59,450 nt of DNA from an uncultured Peptostreptococcaceae bacterium (GTDB taxonomy: Bacteria; Bacillota; Clostridia; Peptostreptococcales; Anaerovoracaceae), in contig CAJOKT010000015.1 of assembly GCA_905235115.1 (NCBI GenBank), forward strand, positions 1 to 59,450, read 5' to 3'. This document shows positions 51,527 to 59,450 of this stretch, one piece after another (positions within the stretch are counted from its first letter, which is position 1; every line of letters starts with the position of its first letter). Position numbers and translations under genes: made by a program. Below the pieces are notes generated by a model. That model was given only the letters and a program-made list of their open reading frames with translations, had not been told where the DNA came from and did not search any database.

Positions 51527-52996
51527 ATGTCTGGAGAATATATAGTATCTACTTCATATGGAACAGTTCAGGGAATAAAAGAGAATGAGTATGTCAGCTT
51601 TAAGGGGATACCTTTTGCGAAGCCGCCGGTGGGTGAACTCAGGTTCAAACCGCCTGTCGATCCGGAGCCCTGGGGCGGGATACGTGTCTGCGATACTTAC
51701 GGTCACATCGAGCCCAGACCGCTTACTTCCCTCGGGGGAGTAGTAGGCGGGGCTTCGGACATACCATGTTCAGAGGATTGCCTCTATCTTAACGTATATA
51801 CACCATGCCCGGATGGAGAGAAGCGTCCTGTACTATTCAATATCCACGGAGGGGCTTTCCAGACAGGTGATCATTCTCTTAACTCTGATCCTGAAGGAAC
51901 TACTTCCATGGGCTGCGTTCTCGTTACGGCAAGCTATCGTCTGGGCGTACTGGGATTCCTTCAGCTTGACCGTTATCTGGGAGAAGAATATATCCAATCC
52001 GGTAATTCCGGGATGCTTGATATAATCAAGGCTTTGGAATGGGTACATGCCAATATAGAAGCTTTTGGAGGAGACCCTGAAAGAGTAACGGTGGCAGGGC
52101 AGTCAGCAGGAGCCAAAATGGCCAGTGCACTGCTCTGTACCGGCAAGGCAAAAGGCCTGTTCAGCGCTGTCATGATGGACAGCGGAGCGACCAGCGCCAT
52201 AAGAGACATCCATACAGCTCAGGAGATCGCTGAAAAATATGCTGTTGCCTATGACCTCACAAAAGAGAATGCGAAGGAGAAACTTCTCGAAGCACCCTGG
52301 GAACAATTGATGGCATGCCAGGGAGTCCTGTTCGCGGGGCCTTCGCTTCAAAACCTCGGACCGGTATTCGATGGGATCAATTTCGACGGAACGGATGCTC
52401 TTGAGATCATCAGGTCCGGCAAAGCGAATTATGTGACCATACTCGGAGGTTACAACAGGGACGAATACTCAAGCCTTATGTCATATTACCCCATGAAGAG
52501 CATTGATGATATCGCGGGATTCTTTGGAAGAAACACACCGTATATATTGGCAGTACTTGAAAGATTCCACATTCAGGGAGATATGAAGAGACTTGTGGAT
52601 ATCATTTCCAGATACTTCTATGGTTTCCCCTGCATAGATATGTTCGATGCCTTCGCTGAAGCGGGCAAGGGCAACGCCATGTATCTTTACCGCTTTGACT
52701 GGGACTGCGGAGGATACGGAGCAGGCCATACGTTATGTTCAGGCATTGCCACGGGCTCAGCTCAAATAATGAATCCCGGCGTTGCCGCATTCCCGAATTA
52801 CGACGTGGTTTACCGCCAGACATCAGCCATGTGGAATGCGTTTGTTTTGAATCAGGATCCCAACGTTCCTGAACTTCCCGAATGGCCGGTATATGATAAA
52901 GACAGCAGACTTGCGATGTTCATTGATGTGGAGAGTCACGTAGGTGAGATCGAACATACAGATCCAAACCTTCCCACGCAGACACTGAGACTTTGA
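51527..52996 (+). CDS. Type B carboxylesterase
   Basis: The 489-residue product is a COesterase-family hydrolase. It starts with the typical YGTVQGIKENEYVSFKGIPFAKPPVGELRF, has the oxyanion motif NIHGGAFQTGD, and the catalytic Ser193 in GQSAGA. The last His may be in YGAGHTLCSG. No signal peptide is seen, so it acts inside the cell on an ester substrate. It is the first gene of a plus-strand series with the sigma-54 activator, SDR, propeller protein and nitroreductase (21, 17, 36 and 20 bases apart), so these may share one transcript. Confidence 0.9.
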   Translation: MSGEYIVSTSYGTVQGIKENEYVSFKGIPFAKPPVGELRFKPPVDPEPWGGIRVCDTYGHIEPRPLTSLGGVVGGASDIPCSEDCLYLNVYTPCPDGEKRPVLFNIHGGAFQTGDHSLNSDPEGTTSMGCVLVTASYRLGVLGFLQLDRYLGEEYIQSGNSGMLDIIKALEWVHANIEAFGGDPERVTVAGQSAGAKMASALLCTGKAKGLFSAVMMDSGATSAIRDIHTAQEIAEKYAVAYDLTKENAKEKLLEAPWEQLMACQGVLFAGPSLQNLGPVFDGINFDGTDALEIIRSGKANYVTILGGYNRDEYSSLMSYYPMKSIDDIAGFFGRNTPYILAVLERFHIQGDMKRLVDIISRYFYGFPCIDMFDAFAEAGKGNAMYLYRFDWDCGGYGAGHTLCSGIATGSAQIMNPGVAAFPNYDVVYRQTSAMWNAFVLNQDPNVPELPEWPVYDKDSRLAMFIDVESHVGEIEHTDPNLPTQTLRL

Positions 52997-53017
52997 TGTT
53001 TTAAACGAGGCGATCCA

Positions 53018-54481
53018 ATGGATGATAATTCCGGGAGCAAATACAGCAAAAATGAATATGGAATGATAAGCTTCGAAGAAATATGCAGTCTTTATGATAA
53101 CATTTCCATTGCTGTTTGGATAATAGATCCGGACAGAAGGATCCTCTATGTTAACAATGCATTCGTTTCTTTGCTGGGGATCCCCAGAGCGTGGCTTCTC
53201 AATCAGTTTATGTCTGACAACACATTCAAGCACTCTGTAGTAGACATAGTGCTCAAGGAGAAACGCACCGTTTCGGCATTCCAGGACATAAACAATTACT
53301 ATAAAGGAGAGAAATACCGGCAGTTCATAAGAGTAATTCCTGTCTTTGACGACACAGGAGAGATAAAGTATATGATTGCCACGATCGAAAAAAGCGATCA
53401 ATTATATGATGATCTCCAGAATTCAGTGGTACTTGCATCCAACGACCTTGAAGGAATGGACGCGCCGGTTGTAGATGCCGATGGCATCGTTGCCGTAAGC
53501 CAGGCCATGAGAAACATTATGGGTTTGACGTCAAGGATAGCTGATATAGATACTGCAGTCCTCATTACCGGCCCATCAGGTACCGGCAAACAGGTAATAG
53601 CCAATGAGATCCACAGAAAGAGCAACCGCAGCGCCAAGAAGATGGTTGAGATAAACTGTGCGGCTCTTCCTGAACAACTTCTGGAAGCAGAATTATTCGG
53701 CTATGAGAACGGTGCTTTCACAGGCGCACTCAAGCAAGGCAAGAAGGGCCTCATAGAGGAAGCTGACGGAGGAATACTGTTCCTTGACGAGATCAATTCT
53801 CTGCCTTTGGCCCTTCAGGGGAAACTCTTAAGAGCACTGGAGACCAAGACCATCAGAAGGATAGGCTCCCTTCGCGAGACCAAAGTGGATTTCAGGCTGG
53901 TGTCAGCAACCAACAGGTCTCTTGCGGAAATGTGTGAAAACGGGACTTTCAGGGAAGACCTGTATTACCGTCTCAATATCATTGAGATATACGTCCCGGC
54001 TCTGAACGAACGACAGGAGGACATAATCCCTCTGGCAGAGAACTTCCTTAAAGATTTCAATCAGCTGTATAACAGAAACGTGCACCTGTCACGTAATGCT
54101 GAAGCCCAGCTTCTCAACTACAGCTGGCCGGGAAACGTAAGGGAACTCAAGAATATAATCGAACGGATCGTAGTAACCACAGATGCCAATACCGAGGAAG
54201 TAATGTTTATTCCTGCGAGCATACTCGATCAGACGGATTCATCGAAGAGCGTATATAACAATGACAACGGAGAGAAGATCATCGCGGAACTGGCCGCGAA
54301 AACACCTGAAATAGATATTCTGGATCAGTCTCTCGACACATATATGAAACATGTGGAGAAGCAGGTCCTGGAAATGATGGCCGCTAAATATCATACGTTT
54401 ACTGATATTGCAAAGGCCCTTAAGATCGACAGGACATCGGTAATGAGAAAATTCAGAAAGTATGGAATAGAGCTTAAGTAA
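53018..54481 (+). CDS. Sigma-54-dependent transcriptional activator with PAS domain
   Basis: The 487-residue product has a PAS sensor (about 20-130, VWIIDPDRRILYVNNAF), an AAA+ domain (about 150-390) with GPSGTGKQ near 185 and a consensus GAFTGA at 232-237, and a C-terminal Fis-type helix-turn-helix (KYHTFTDIAKALKIDRTSVMRKF). It is more distant from the two Grd-region activators and is embedded in the esterase gene series. No consensus sigma-54 promoter was seen nearby, so its target may lie outside the window. Confidence 0.9.
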   Translation: MDDNSGSKYSKNEYGMISFEEICSLYDNISIAVWIIDPDRRILYVNNAFVSLLGIPRAWLLNQFMSDNTFKHSVVDIVLKEKRTVSAFQDINNYYKGEKYRQFIRVIPVFDDTGEIKYMIATIEKSDQLYDDLQNSVVLASNDLEGMDAPVVDADGIVAVSQAMRNIMGLTSRIADIDTAVLITGPSGTGKQVIANEIHRKSNRSAKKMVEINCAALPEQLLEAELFGYENGAFTGALKQGKKGLIEEADGGILFLDEINSLPLALQGKLLRALETKTIRRIGSLRETKVDFRLVSATNRSLAEMCENGTFREDLYYRLNIIEIYVPALNERQEDIIPLAENFLKDFNQLYNRNVHLSRNAEAQLLNYSWPGNVRELKNIIERIVVTTDANTEEVMFIPASILDQTDSSKSVYNNDNGEKIIAELAAKTPEIDILDQSLDTYMKHVEKQVLEMMAAKYHTFTDIAKALKIDRTSVMRKFRKYGIELK

Positions 54482-54498
54482 AATAAAAAGGAGAAAAA

Positions 54499-55365
54499 AT
54501 GGAGTACAGAGTAGATAAATTAGGAGAAAAGCAAGTCGGAACAGCAGGAGAGGGCACTTTGTTCGAAGGAAAAAGATGCCTTATCACAGGAGCATCTTCA
54601 GGGATCGGATACGGTCTCGCGGAGAGACTTCTCCAGAGAGGAGCAGCTGAAGTATGGATCTGCAGCAAGAATGAAGAGCGCATAACCGAAGCAGCCAACA
54701 CATTAAATGAAAAATATGGCCGTGTTAAATTCGCTGCTCTGGATGTATGTGATGAGCAGTCAGTCAATGATTTCGTAAACGAGATGGCTGAAGGCGGAGA
54801 TATAGATTATGTATTTGCCAACGCAGGTACAGGTGCGGTCGGAGCCTTCGAAGATTTCACAAAAGAGACTTTCGGGTATGTCATGGGCATCAACTTCTAT
54901 GGGGTGCTGAATGCCGACCATGCCGCCGTAAACGTGATGCTTAAGCAGGGACACGGCTGCATAGTGAACATGTCTTCTATGGAAGGTTTTATCGGAATCG
55001 GCTACAAATCGCCTTATACGGCATCCAAGTTCGCAGTCTATGGACTGACAGAGAGTCTGAGAAAGGAATATGATCCCAGAAGCATACGTTTTGCGGTAGC
55101 CTGCCCGGGACCTGTGGTATCCAACATCTGGAAACGCGATATCAACGGAGTCGTCCACAGAGGAGGTGCTATCCCCGAGGGAGCCATTTCCGAACTGGAA
55201 GCTGCGGATGAGATCCTGGCCGGCATCGAAGAAAACAGAAGTGTCATACTGGTGACAGACATGGCAAGAGGCGTCTGGAACGGTCTTAAGGACGCTCCCG
55301 CGCAGACGGACCAGGCCCTGATCTTTTTCTCACAGACTCAGAAACCCAGACCGAAAAACAAATAA
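54499..55365 (+). CDS. Short-chain dehydrogenase/reductase
   Basis: A 288-residue SDR with the nucleotide-binding TGASSGIG near residue 30, NAG at about 110, Ser in VNMSSMEG and the catalytic YTASK. It probably reduces a carbonyl or oxidises an alcohol with NAD(P). An N-terminal extension of about 22 residues precedes the Rossmann fold. Located between the sigma-54 activator and the propeller protein, which suggests action on the alcohol or ketone released by the esterases. A hydroxysteroid dehydrogenase role is possible but not supported by specific residues. Confidence 0.88.
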   Translation: MEYRVDKLGEKQVGTAGEGTLFEGKRCLITGASSGIGYGLAERLLQRGAAEVWICSKNEERITEAANTLNEKYGRVKFAALDVCDEQSVNDFVNEMAEGGDIDYVFANAGTGAVGAFEDFTKETFGYVMGINFYGVLNADHAAVNVMLKQGHGCIVNMSSMEGFIGIGYKSPYTASKFAVYGLTESLRKEYDPRSIRFAVACPGPVVSNIWKRDINGVVHRGGAIPEGAISELEAADEILAGIEENRSVILVTDMARGVWNGLKDAPAQTDQALIFFSQTQKPRPKNK

Positions 55366-55401
55366 ACAGAACGACCCGGGCTCGCGAAGGAGAAAAAGGG
55401 C

Positions 55402-56526
55402 ATGCGCAAAAGACCTCTTAAGATAGCATTGACTTTTATAATAGTATTAATTTTATGCGTCGTTTGCTTCGGGCTTTTCGGGCCCCTGGAAGCTAAGGTG
55501 ATGAAGTACGAGGCACCTTCTTCTGATGGATACACCGGGGACTTTGCAGTTAATGATCTTCTTTCGGACCTGTCATATATCGACATATCTCCGTATATCA
55601 GGCCGGAACATCTGGAGTATTCCGACGGATATCTGTATGCATCGACTCACGGACAGATAATCCGCGTTCCGGTATCCGGAGGTGAACCGCAGCTTGTAGT
55701 AGACGGAAACGGCGAAACGCTGGGCTTCGATATTGATAAAAACGGCGACATAATATTTTGCGATGTACTTCGTAACGGCGTACCCGGGGTATATAGAGCA
55801 GATCTGAGTTCACTTCCCGCTGTGGTAACACCGGTGGTGACTGAGATCGGAGGTGAAGATCTGATCTATCCGGATGCGCTGACTATAGCTTCTGACGGAA
55901 CGATCTACATCAGCGAAGCTACAGCATTCAGCCCCACCAAATACGGAGGGGCAGATCCGGCATATAGCATGGAATACTGGTATCACAGCGGGACAGGAAG
56001 AGTGCTATCCTATGATACGGGTTCCTGTGAGGGCAGGGTGCTGGCGGAAGGACTGAGTTTCAGTAACGGCATAACCCTAAGCCATGATGAGGAATATCTG
56101 TATGTGGCTGAGACCAATGAGTATTCCATCTGGAAGATCAGCACAAAAGCCGATCATGCGGTCAAAAACAGCGATGACTTCATCTTATTGATCTCAAATC
56201 TTCCCGGTGTACCGGATAATCTCTCTCAGGGAACAGATGGCAGATACTGGTGCGGGCTCACAGCTCCGAGAAATGTGCAGGGAGACAGCATTCTCAGCAA
56301 ACCTGTCCTGAGGCGCTTCCTGATGAGGCTTTATCCTGCTATAATGGAGTCGGGCTCTCCGGAATGCAGCACTTGCTTCTCCTTCGATGACAGTGGTAAC
56401 GTGACAGAATTTCTTATGGATACAAACGCTGCTTATCCTGAGATCACAGGCGTGTGCGAGACGGAAGACCGTATATATCTGCACACTAACAATGATTCGT
56501 GTAAGATAGCATATTTAGATAAATAA
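55402..56526 (+). CDS. SMP-30/strictosidine-synthase-like beta-propeller protein, membrane-anchored
   Basis: The 374-residue product has one N-terminal membrane helix (about 7-27) and an extracellular six-bladed propeller. Repeats include PEHLEYSDGYLYASTHGQIIRV, YPDALTIASDGTIYISEA and SNGITLSHDEEYLYVAET. These match the SMP-30/gluconolactonase and strictosidine-synthase-like (APMAP) fold, whose members hydrolyse lactones or esters. It is anchored outside the cell membrane, so it may act on imported or exported substrate. Exact activity unknown. Confidence 0.82.
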   Translation: MRKRPLKIALTFIIVLILCVVCFGLFGPLEAKVMKYEAPSSDGYTGDFAVNDLLSDLSYIDISPYIRPEHLEYSDGYLYASTHGQIIRVPVSGGEPQLVVDGNGETLGFDIDKNGDIIFCDVLRNGVPGVYRADLSSLPAVVTPVVTEIGGEDLIYPDALTIASDGTIYISEATAFSPTKYGGADPAYSMEYWYHSGTGRVLSYDTGSCEGRVLAEGLSFSNGITLSHDEEYLYVAETNEYSIWKISTKADHAVKNSDDFILLISNLPGVPDNLSQGTDGRYWCGLTAPRNVQGDSILSKPVLRRFLMRLYPAIMESGSPECSTCFSFDDSGNVTEFLMDTNAAYPEITGVCETEDRIYLHTNNDSCKIAYLDK

Positions 56527-56546
56527 GGTGCCGAAGAGGAAAATCT

Positions 56547-57323
56547 ATGGGAACTATAGCTATAAATGAGGAACTTTGCATCGGATGTTCCTTATGCGTG
56601 AACGACTGTCCGAACGCATACCTCTATATTGAAAACAACAAGGCTCATACCAGAGACGTCGGCTGCATAAGATGCGGTCATTGCTATGCAATTTGCCCCA
56701 GGAACGCCATCACCATGACCGGGATCAACTGCCCTGAAGATAAGGTGGTCTCCATGTCTGAGATAGACACTGAGACGCTCCTCAGCGCAATGAAAAGCAG
56801 GAGATCTGTCCGTCATTTTGAGGACAGGCCGGTTGAAGAAGAAAAGATCCAAAAAATCCTGGAGGCAGGCCGCTACGCACCAACCGGCGGAAATGCACAG
56901 AACGTATCCTTCACTATCCTCGGAAGCAAACAGAAGGAAGCAGAAGAGATATGTGTAGGCATATTCAGGGAGGTACAGAAAACAGGACTCCCCGGATCGC
57001 CTTACAGCAGTTTCATGAAGAGGGTCAATATCACGGATGACTTTTTCTTTAAAGGAGCCCCTCTGGTGATAGCTGTAGTAAGCGAAAACAGCGTGAACGC
57101 TTCCATAGCGGCATCATATATGGAGATAATGGCCGAAAGCCTGGGACTTGGAGTGCTGTACAGCGGATTCTTCGCCACCTGTGCTAAGGTAAGCGGGAAG
57201 CTGAGGAAACTAATAGGGCTTAAGAAGAAGGAAAAGGTGGTGACCTGCCTGATATTCGGCTATCCGGCTGTGAAATATCAGAGGATAGTGCCCAGAAAGC
57301 CCGCCAAAGTGAGGATGCTTTAG
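56547..57323 (+). CDS. Ferredoxin-nitroreductase fusion protein
   Basis: The 258-residue product has two N-terminal [4Fe-4S] motifs (CIGCSLCVNDCP and CIRCGHCYAICP) followed by a flavin nitroreductase domain (about 75-258, SRRSVRHFEDRPV, YAPTGGNAQNV, ESLGLGVLYSGFF). Such fusions reduce nitro groups, quinones or enones with ferredoxin electrons. It closes the plus-strand series; a bidirectional terminator follows 70 bases later. Confidence 0.9.
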   Translation: MGTIAINEELCIGCSLCVNDCPNAYLYIENNKAHTRDVGCIRCGHCYAICPRNAITMTGINCPEDKVVSMSEIDTETLLSAMKSRRSVRHFEDRPVEEEKIQKILEAGRYAPTGGNAQNVSFTILGSKQKEAEEICVGIFREVQKTGLPGSPYSSFMKRVNITDDFFFKGAPLVIAVVSENSVNASIAASYMEIMAESLGLGVLYSGFFATCAKVSGKLRKLIGLKKKEKVVTCLIFGYPAVKYQRIVPRKPAKVRML

Positions 57324-57393
57324 CCTGCCGGCCATCAGCTCACGAATAAACTGAGAACGCAAAACAATTGAACTTATGAAAATATAACATATT

Positions 57394-57425
57394 AAAACGG
57401 GATCACGTTATCGTGACCCCGTTTT
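57394..57425. terminator. Bidirectional intrinsic terminator
   Basis: AAAACGGG-A-TCACG / CGTGA-C-CCCGTTTT with a TTAT loop lies between convergent genes (nitroreductase stop 57323, transporter stop 57456). Confidence 0.88.
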
Positions 57426-57455
57426 AAGCTTTAATTGTGATTTTCGCTTAACGTA

Positions 57456-58826
57456 TTATTTCAGAGATTCCTTAGCTTTCTTATTTTCTCCGAGTTCGAC
57501 TCTGATCTGGTCGATCTTACCGTCAAGATCATAGAATTTAAGACCTATGAGAGCAATTACAACGAGTATGAATGGAAGCCATGTGAACATTGCGATTATC
57601 GCGTTTACGGCAGACTGAGGCTGCTGGGCAAGCAATGAGTCATATCCGAACATGCCGGGGATGAGGGCAGCTCCGCCCATGCCGAGAGCCATACCGAATT
57701 TATTGGACATTCCGAAGATGGCTGCGTAGATTCCTTCTCCTCTGATACCTATCTTCCATTCGCCGTAATCCATTATATCCATCAGATACATGTTGATCAG
57801 ATTCCAGAAAGGCATGATCGCGCACTGAGCAATAACGCCGAAAATGAACTGCAGGGTAGGGTCATAAGGATTAATGAGTCTGCCAAGATACCCTATAAGA
57901 GACAGCCCCAGAGTTATCATAGCGGTCTTGTTCATACCGAATTTTTTGATCATAGTGGGCTGCAGCAGGATGACGAAGAATCCTCCAAGTGCGCTTACTG
58001 TGATGACTACGCCGAGGTTTCCGTCTCCCAGAACATACTTGGCATAGTACATTACCGAATTTGACTGGAGGTTGTAAGCGAAGTATGTAAAGAAAACAGC
58101 TATAGCATAGTACCATATGTACTTGTTTTTGGCTACGATCTTAAGCCCCTCGAAGAAATTGAAATCATCTCTCTCAGCTTTTTCGAGGGTACGTATTTCA
58201 GGGATGGTCATGGCACGGACAAGTCCCAGAAGTATGAACGGGATACCGAAAGCAAGAGACAGCACCATCCAGCTGTGCCTGTCTTCTCCTGCCCAGGTTA
58301 TCATGCTGGGAAGGAAGACGCCGAAAGCTGCAGTGACGATGAAGCCGGCAATACCTTTAAATGCAAGAACTTTAGGAGTCCAGGATTTGTCGGGCACGCT
58401 GGTTGCATAGTATACAGGATCATCGCAGGCGAGCATGGTAGAGAATATGTCCTGCCTGATGTTATACATGATGAAGAAGTATAAGATCAGAAAACGCATC
58501 GAACCCAAAGGCGCCATATAGAGGAGCATTCCGACTCCCCAGTATCCTATGATCGCTATCTCATAGGGGCGGGCCTTACCCCAGCGGGTATTGGTTTTGT
58601 CGATCAGATATCCGACGAGTATATCTGTACCACTGTCAATGATCTTGGAAACTATCATGATGATCCCTACTGTCGTGGCGCTGATATGCATGACATCTGT
58701 CGCAAAAAATGTTGTATACGCGAAGAATGCGATAGCGGCATTCCATGAAATATCACGTGTTGCCCACAAGGCTGAGTATTTGAGCCTTGACATGGGCTTG
58801 GGTTGAAGTCTTGGTTCTTTGCTCAT
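57456..58826 (-). CDS. GPH-family (MFS-2) cation symporter
   Basis: The 456-residue protein has about twelve membrane helices. IDKTNTRWGKARPYE is the loop signature of glycoside-pentoside-hexuronide:cation symporters. It likely imports a glycoside, organic acid or steroid-like compound with Na+ or H+. It is the last gene of a minus-strand group that starts at the right edge with a BKACE enzyme and a small beta-rich protein. GGAGGTAGATAAAAA precedes the ATG. Confidence 0.88.
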   Translation of the reverse strand: MSKEPRLQPKPMSRLKYSALWATRDISWNAAIAFFAYTTFFATDVMHISATTVGIIMIVSKIIDSGTDILVGYLIDKTNTRWGKARPYEIAIIGYWGVGMLLYMAPLGSMRFLILYFFIMYNIRQDIFSTMLACDDPVYYATSVPDKSWTPKVLAFKGIAGFIVTAAFGVFLPSMITWAGEDRHSWMVLSLAFGIPFILLGLVRAMTIPEIRTLEKAERDDFNFFEGLKIVAKNKYIWYYAIAVFFTYFAYNLQSNSVMYYAKYVLGDGNLGVVITVSALGGFFVILLQPTMIKKFGMNKTAMITLGLSLIGYLGRLINPYDPTLQFIFGVIAQCAIMPFWNLINMYLMDIMDYGEWKIGIRGEGIYAAIFGMSNKFGMALGMGGAALIPGMFGYDSLLAQQPQSAVNAIIAMFTWLPFILVVIALIGLKFYDLDGKIDQIRVELGENKKAKESLK

Positions 58827-58894
58827 TTTTTATCTACCTCCAAGGTATTTTAAATGATTATTATTTATAATTCTGTTGATTCTGTTTTATCGCT

Positions 58895-59218
58895 TCAGTG
58901 AAGGTAGGGAGCCATATCTGATACTTTGACACCGTCGAAGGGGATGATCCCCAGCAGGGTCATGAACTTCCCGGAGATCTTGCCGTCCTTTACCGTACCC
59001 TCAACTCTCATGGCGAAGTCGCCGTAGATAGTTATAAAGGCCGGGACGTTGAAAACAAAATTATCACCGTCGATCTGGCCATTGTGCATATCGACAGGTC
59101 TGAAAAGAACTTCTGCAATGAGACCCTCCAGCTTATCCTCCTTCTGAAGGAGGATAAGCGTATTGGTCTCATAATCATTCTTTCCCGTGTGAAGCTTGAT
59201 TGAATATGTACCGGTCAT
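58895..59218 (-). CDS. Small beta-rich protein of unknown function
   Basis: A 107-residue soluble protein with alternating short strands: GTYSIKLHTG, GQIDGDNFVFNVP, VEGTVKDGKISGKF. This G-x-V-x-G-x-I-x-G pattern is like small beta-barrels that occur beside hydrolases and BKACE genes, but no named family is certain. AGGAGGTGT precedes the ATG. It lies ten bases after the BKACE gene. Confidence 0.75.
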   Translation of the reverse strand: MTGTYSIKLHTGKNDYETNTLILLQKEDKLEGLIAEVLFRPVDMHNGQIDGDNFVFNVPAFITIYGDFAMRVEGTVKDGKISGKFMTLLGIIPFDGVKVSDMAPYLH

Positions 59219-59228
59219 GATACACCTC

Positions 59229-59450
59229 CTAACGGACTAAAGGTGCGATACCCAGTATCTCCCTGGCCTCAGCTGATGTAGCGATGGGCCTTCCGAATTC
59301 CTTTCCGACTCTGACAGCCCTTTCTACGAGGGTAGTATTGGTGGCAAGGACTCCTTTTTCATAATAGAGGTTATCTTCAAGGCCTACTCTTACGTGTCCG
59401 CCTGCTGCGAGAGCGCCGTAGAGTATGGGAAGGTGTCCTTTACCGATTCC
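59229..59450 (-). CDS. BKACE-family beta-keto acid cleavage enzyme, C-terminal part (partial)
   Basis: Only the last 73 residues are present; the gene continues past the right edge. The sequence [19 protein letters not shown] and [15 protein letters not shown] is the typical C-terminal end of the 3-keto-5-aminohexanoate cleavage enzyme (Kce) and other BKACE proteins, which condense acetyl-CoA with a beta-keto acid and release acetoacetate. Whether this one acts in lysine fermentation or on another keto acid cannot be judged from the fragment. Confidence 0.85.
   Translation of the reverse strand, partial: GIGKGHLPILYGALAAGGHVRVGLEDNLYYEKGVLATNTTLVERAVRVGKEFGRPIATSAEAREILGIAPLVR

Noticed and set aside
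1-59450. CRISPR arrays, insertion sequences, prophage genes or attachment sites
   Set aside because: No regularly spaced repeats, transposase or phage-like frames were seen on either strand.

Overview
The window looks like the chromosome of an anaerobic, amino-acid-fermenting member of the Clostridia (Bacillota). The evidence is a nearly complete selenium-dependent glycine/sarcosine/betaine reductase (Grd) set, the whole selenocysteine machinery (selA, selB, selC, selD), sigma-54 regulation of the Grd operons, a serine dehydratase of the iron-sulfur type, strong AGGAGG ribosome binding sites and a sortase-anchored surface protein. GC content seems to be a little over 50 percent with GC-rich third codon positions. 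The genus cannot be named from the sequence; a relative of the Peptostreptococcales/Anaerovoracaceae is a guess.

Layout. 0-0.5 kb: tail of an unknown gene and a decayed M20 peptidase. 0.5-11.6 kb: a LysR regulator divergent from hyuA-hyuB, an NhaC-type antiporter, an alanine-dehydrogenase-family enzyme (Ald-1), a PLP racemase, a small membrane protein, an Asp/Glu-racemase-fold enzyme and Ald-2. 11.7-14.8 kb: a selenium supply block (yedF, cysteine desulfurase/selenocysteine-lyase-like enzyme, DUF3343 protein) convergent with selD, which is itself a selenoprotein. 15.0-25.6 kb: grdX, a sigma-54 activator, a sigma-54 promoter, grdE-grdB (selenoprotein), tRNA-Sec, selA-selB, a LysR regulator and a second sigma-54 activator. 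25.7-34.1 kb: a second sigma-54 promoter, then NhaC-2, Ald-3, a small membrane protein, L-serine dehydratase, Ald-4 and two transporters. 34.2-39.7 kb: a third sigma-54 promoter, then grdA (selenoprotein), thioredoxin reductase, an atypical thioredoxin, grdC, grdD and an iron-sulfur protein. 39.8-49.7 kb: housekeeping and accessory genes (acetyltransferase, surface adhesin, PhzF, ECF sigma/anti-sigma with a lactococcin-972-type ABC transporter, a NupC-gate transporter with a LysR). 49.8-59.4 kb: a second catabolic region with two esterases, TetR, a third sigma-54 activator, an SDR, a six-bladed-propeller hydrolase-like protein, a ferredoxin-nitroreductase, a GPH-type transporter and the end of a BKACE (beta-keto acid cleavage) enzyme.

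How it fits together. The Ald enzymes and serine dehydratase can oxidise or deaminate amino acids and yield NADH, pyruvate and ammonia. Thioredoxin reductase passes the electrons through the atypical thioredoxin to protein A (GrdA), which drives reductive deamination on protein B (GrdE/GrdB). Protein C (GrdC/GrdD) then releases acetyl phosphate for ATP. This is a Stickland arrangement. The racemases and hydantoinase probably widen the range of substrates. Selenium delivery, Sec-tRNA synthesis and Sec insertion are encoded beside their main customers. Three good sigma-54 promoters and three sigma-54 activators suggest that the fermentative operons respond to small-molecule signals sensed by PAS-like domains. 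Three in-frame UGA codons (selD, grdB, grdA) are confidently read as selenocysteine; a fourth candidate follows the iron-sulfur gene downstream of grdD and is uncertain.
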